A stretch of 24,131 bases of DNA from an uncultured Clostridia bacterium (GTDB lineage: Bacteria > Bacillota > Clostridia > UBA1381). Below, in pieces: positions 22,829-24,131 of this stretch. The stretch covers positions 14,780 to 38,910 of the forward strand of contig CAJTUY010000002.1 in the NCBI GenBank assembly GCA_910579415.1, written 5' to 3'. Position 1 is the first letter of the stretch. Each line of letters opens with the position of its first letter. The notes under the pieces are model-generated. The model had not been told where the DNA came from and ran no database searches. It worked only from the letters and a program-made list of their open reading frames with translations. A program made the translations under genes and the position numbers.

Positions 22829-24131
22829 TTATTGATGAGGAAATTTTAAAAGACGGCTTAAACGAAGTCGTGCTTCAAAAACTAATCGCGCGTCATATGC
22901 TGGAGGGCGAGCGGTACGAGCGATTAAGGAATTACTACAACGGAAGGCACGATATTATGTCACGCAGACGGCTGAGCGACGGCGTAGCAAATAACAGGGT
23001 AGTGTGCAATCATGCTAAATATATTGTAGACATTGCAAAGAGCTATCTTGTGGGTAATCCTATTACCTATACCTGCTCGGACGGCTATGACATTGAAGCT
23101 GTCAAAAACAGTTTCATCATGCAGGATATGGCGAGTATAGATGCAGAGCTTGAAAAGACTATGAGTATTTACGGTCATGCGTATGAGTTCGTCTACGCGG
23201 ACGAGCATTCACAACCAAAGAGCGTGTCGTTAAATCCGATGAATACGTTTGTTGTATACGGCGCAGGCGTAGGCGAAAAGCCGATTTACGGTATTCACTA
23301 TTACAAAAAACGTGATGTGGACGGAAGCGTTACCGGCGTATGCTGTATGGTATGCGACAGCGAAAATGTTTACACATATGAAAACAGCGCGGACAGCTTT
23401 GCTCATATGCAGCTGATTGAAAAGCAGCGTCATTATTTTGGTATGCTCCCGATTGTGGAGTACCGTAACAATGAGGAAAGACAAGGCGATTTTGAACAGC
23501 TTATACCGCTTATTGACGCGTATAACGTGCTGCAAAGCGACCGCGTAAATGACAAGGAGCAGTTTGTAGACGCATTTTTGTTCCTGCGCAATATTGATAT
23601 TGACAGTGAACAGGCAAAGAAGCTTCGTGAGGAACGTATTCTTATGGGCTATGACGGAGCAGACGCGCAGTATCTTGCAAAAGTTATGTCCGAACAGGAT
23701 GTAGAGGTTCTTCGTGACAGCCTGAAATCGGACATTCACCGTTTTTCGATGATACCCGATTTATCTGACCAGACCTTTGGTACAAATTTATCGGGAGTTG
23801 CGATTAAATATAAGCTCATGGGCTTTGAACAGCATGTCAGAAATAAGGAGAGGTATTTTTCAAAGGCATTAAAACAGCGGCTAGAGCTATATATAAGCTT
23901 TTTGTCCCTGAAGGGTGCAATGGAGTATGTACCGCTTCACAGAATTGACGCTGTTTTCACAAGAAATCTGCCTGTAAATGAGCTTGAGGTTTCACAAATG
24001 ATAAAAAATCTTTCGGGTATTGCGACAAATGAAACGCTTTTAAGTCAGCTTTCTTTTGTAGGCGATGCAAAGGAGGAGGCGCAATTGGCGCAGAAGGAAC
24101 GCACCTTAGAGGAAAAGGCACAGATTGAATA
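22825..24131 (+). CDS. Phage portal protein, SPP1 Gp6-like (3' end cut off by window)
   Basis: 435 codons are present and the frame stays open to the last base. ATG 22825 overlaps the terminase stop as ATGA and has AAGGAGAAAGG upstream. The start (MIIDEEILKDGLNEVVLQKLI) and the blocks RYERLRNYYNGRHDIMSRR, NNRVVCNHAKYIVDIAKSYLVGNPITY, MSIYGHAYEFVY and GTNLSGVAIKYKLMGFEQH are the classic pattern of the SPP1-type dodecameric portal. This ring sits at one vertex of the phage head and docks the terminase. Members are usually about 450-500 residues, so only a short tail is missing. A head morphogenesis (minor capsid) gene would be expected next. Confidence 0.94.
   Translation, partial: MIIDEEILKDGLNEVVLQKLIARHMLEGERYERLRNYYNGRHDIMSRRRLSDGVANNRVVCNHAKYIVDIAKSYLVGNPITYTCSDGYDIEAVKNSFIMQDMASIDAELEKTMSIYGHAYEFVYADEHSQPKSVSLNPMNTFVVYGAGVGEKPIYGIHYYKKRDVDGSVTGVCCMVCDSENVYTYENSADSFAHMQLIEKQRHYFGMLPIVEYRNNEERQGDFEQLIPLIDAYNVLQSDRVNDKEQFVDAFLFLRNIDIDSEQAKKLREERILMGYDGADAQYLAKVMSEQDVEVLRDSLKSDIHRFSMIPDLSDQTFGTNLSGVAIKYKLMGFEQHVRNKERYFSKALKQRLELYISFLSLKGAMEYVPLHRIDAVFTRNLPVNELEVSQMIKNLSGIATNETLLSQLSFVGDAKEEAQLAQKERTLEEKAQIE

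Overview
The window looks like the chromosome of a low-GC, Gram-positive anaerobe of the class Clostridia (Bacillota). Supporting signs are strong AGGAGG-type ribosome sites, sigma-A promoters with 17-base spacers, a SecG/IreB/BlaI-BlaR1 gene set, several secreted proteins carrying 'copper amine oxidase N-terminal' (stalk) modules, and an SPP1/PBSX-type phage packaging block. A GH53 galactanase and an oligogalacturonate-lyase-like propeller suggest a plant cell-wall (pectin/galactan) degrader. The species cannot be fixed from sequence alone.

Layout. 1-2657: the end of a BlaI-type repressor coupled by a 1-base overlap to a BlaR1-type M56 membrane protease whose extracellular tail ends in a stalk-like module. 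2781-4578: an isolated hisF followed by two small membrane proteins. 4746-5396: a membrane-anchored C39-like cysteine peptidase, converging through a shared terminator on secG (minus). 5759-6144: a small XRE regulator (minus) separated from the next operon by two nearly identical 16-base palindromes and two plus-strand promoters. 6144-11082: a secretion cluster (GH53 endo-galactanase, HtrA-type serine protease with a stalk module, 613-residue stalk-domain protein). 11179-12671: NADP-type glutamate dehydrogenase. 12684-12859: tRNA-Ser(CGA) with its own promoter and terminator on the minus strand. 12869-16724: subtilisin-like protease with a Pro-Thr repeat tail, then a LexA-like XRE/S24 repressor 6 bases later, then an M16 metallopeptidase. 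16852-17147: ireB with terminator.

17160-17470 has no conventional gene. On the minus strand it has a complete transcription unit for a structured RNA: promoter, predicted start exactly at the 5' edge of a nested hairpin, and a strong terminator. Next comes a tiny ORF with a ribosome site and a second GC-rich hairpin. I do not recognise this RNA as a known family, and it is the best candidate for something undescribed here.

17494-18585: seven-bladed-propeller protein related to oligogalacturonate lyases. 18587-21017: aroF-pheA-tadA (DAHP synthase, prephenate dehydratase, tRNA adenosine deaminase) under one strong promoter. 21051-24131 (runs off the end): the packaging module of a prophage or phage-derived element (zinc-ribbon mini-protein, a short protein matching only the C-terminal part of a terminase small subunit, terminase large subunit, portal). 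It starts straight after tadA behind its own promoter with repeated AAAGTATCTT boxes, and no integrase or lysogeny genes lie to its left.

All calls rest on reading the sequence and on memory of protein families. No database search was run.
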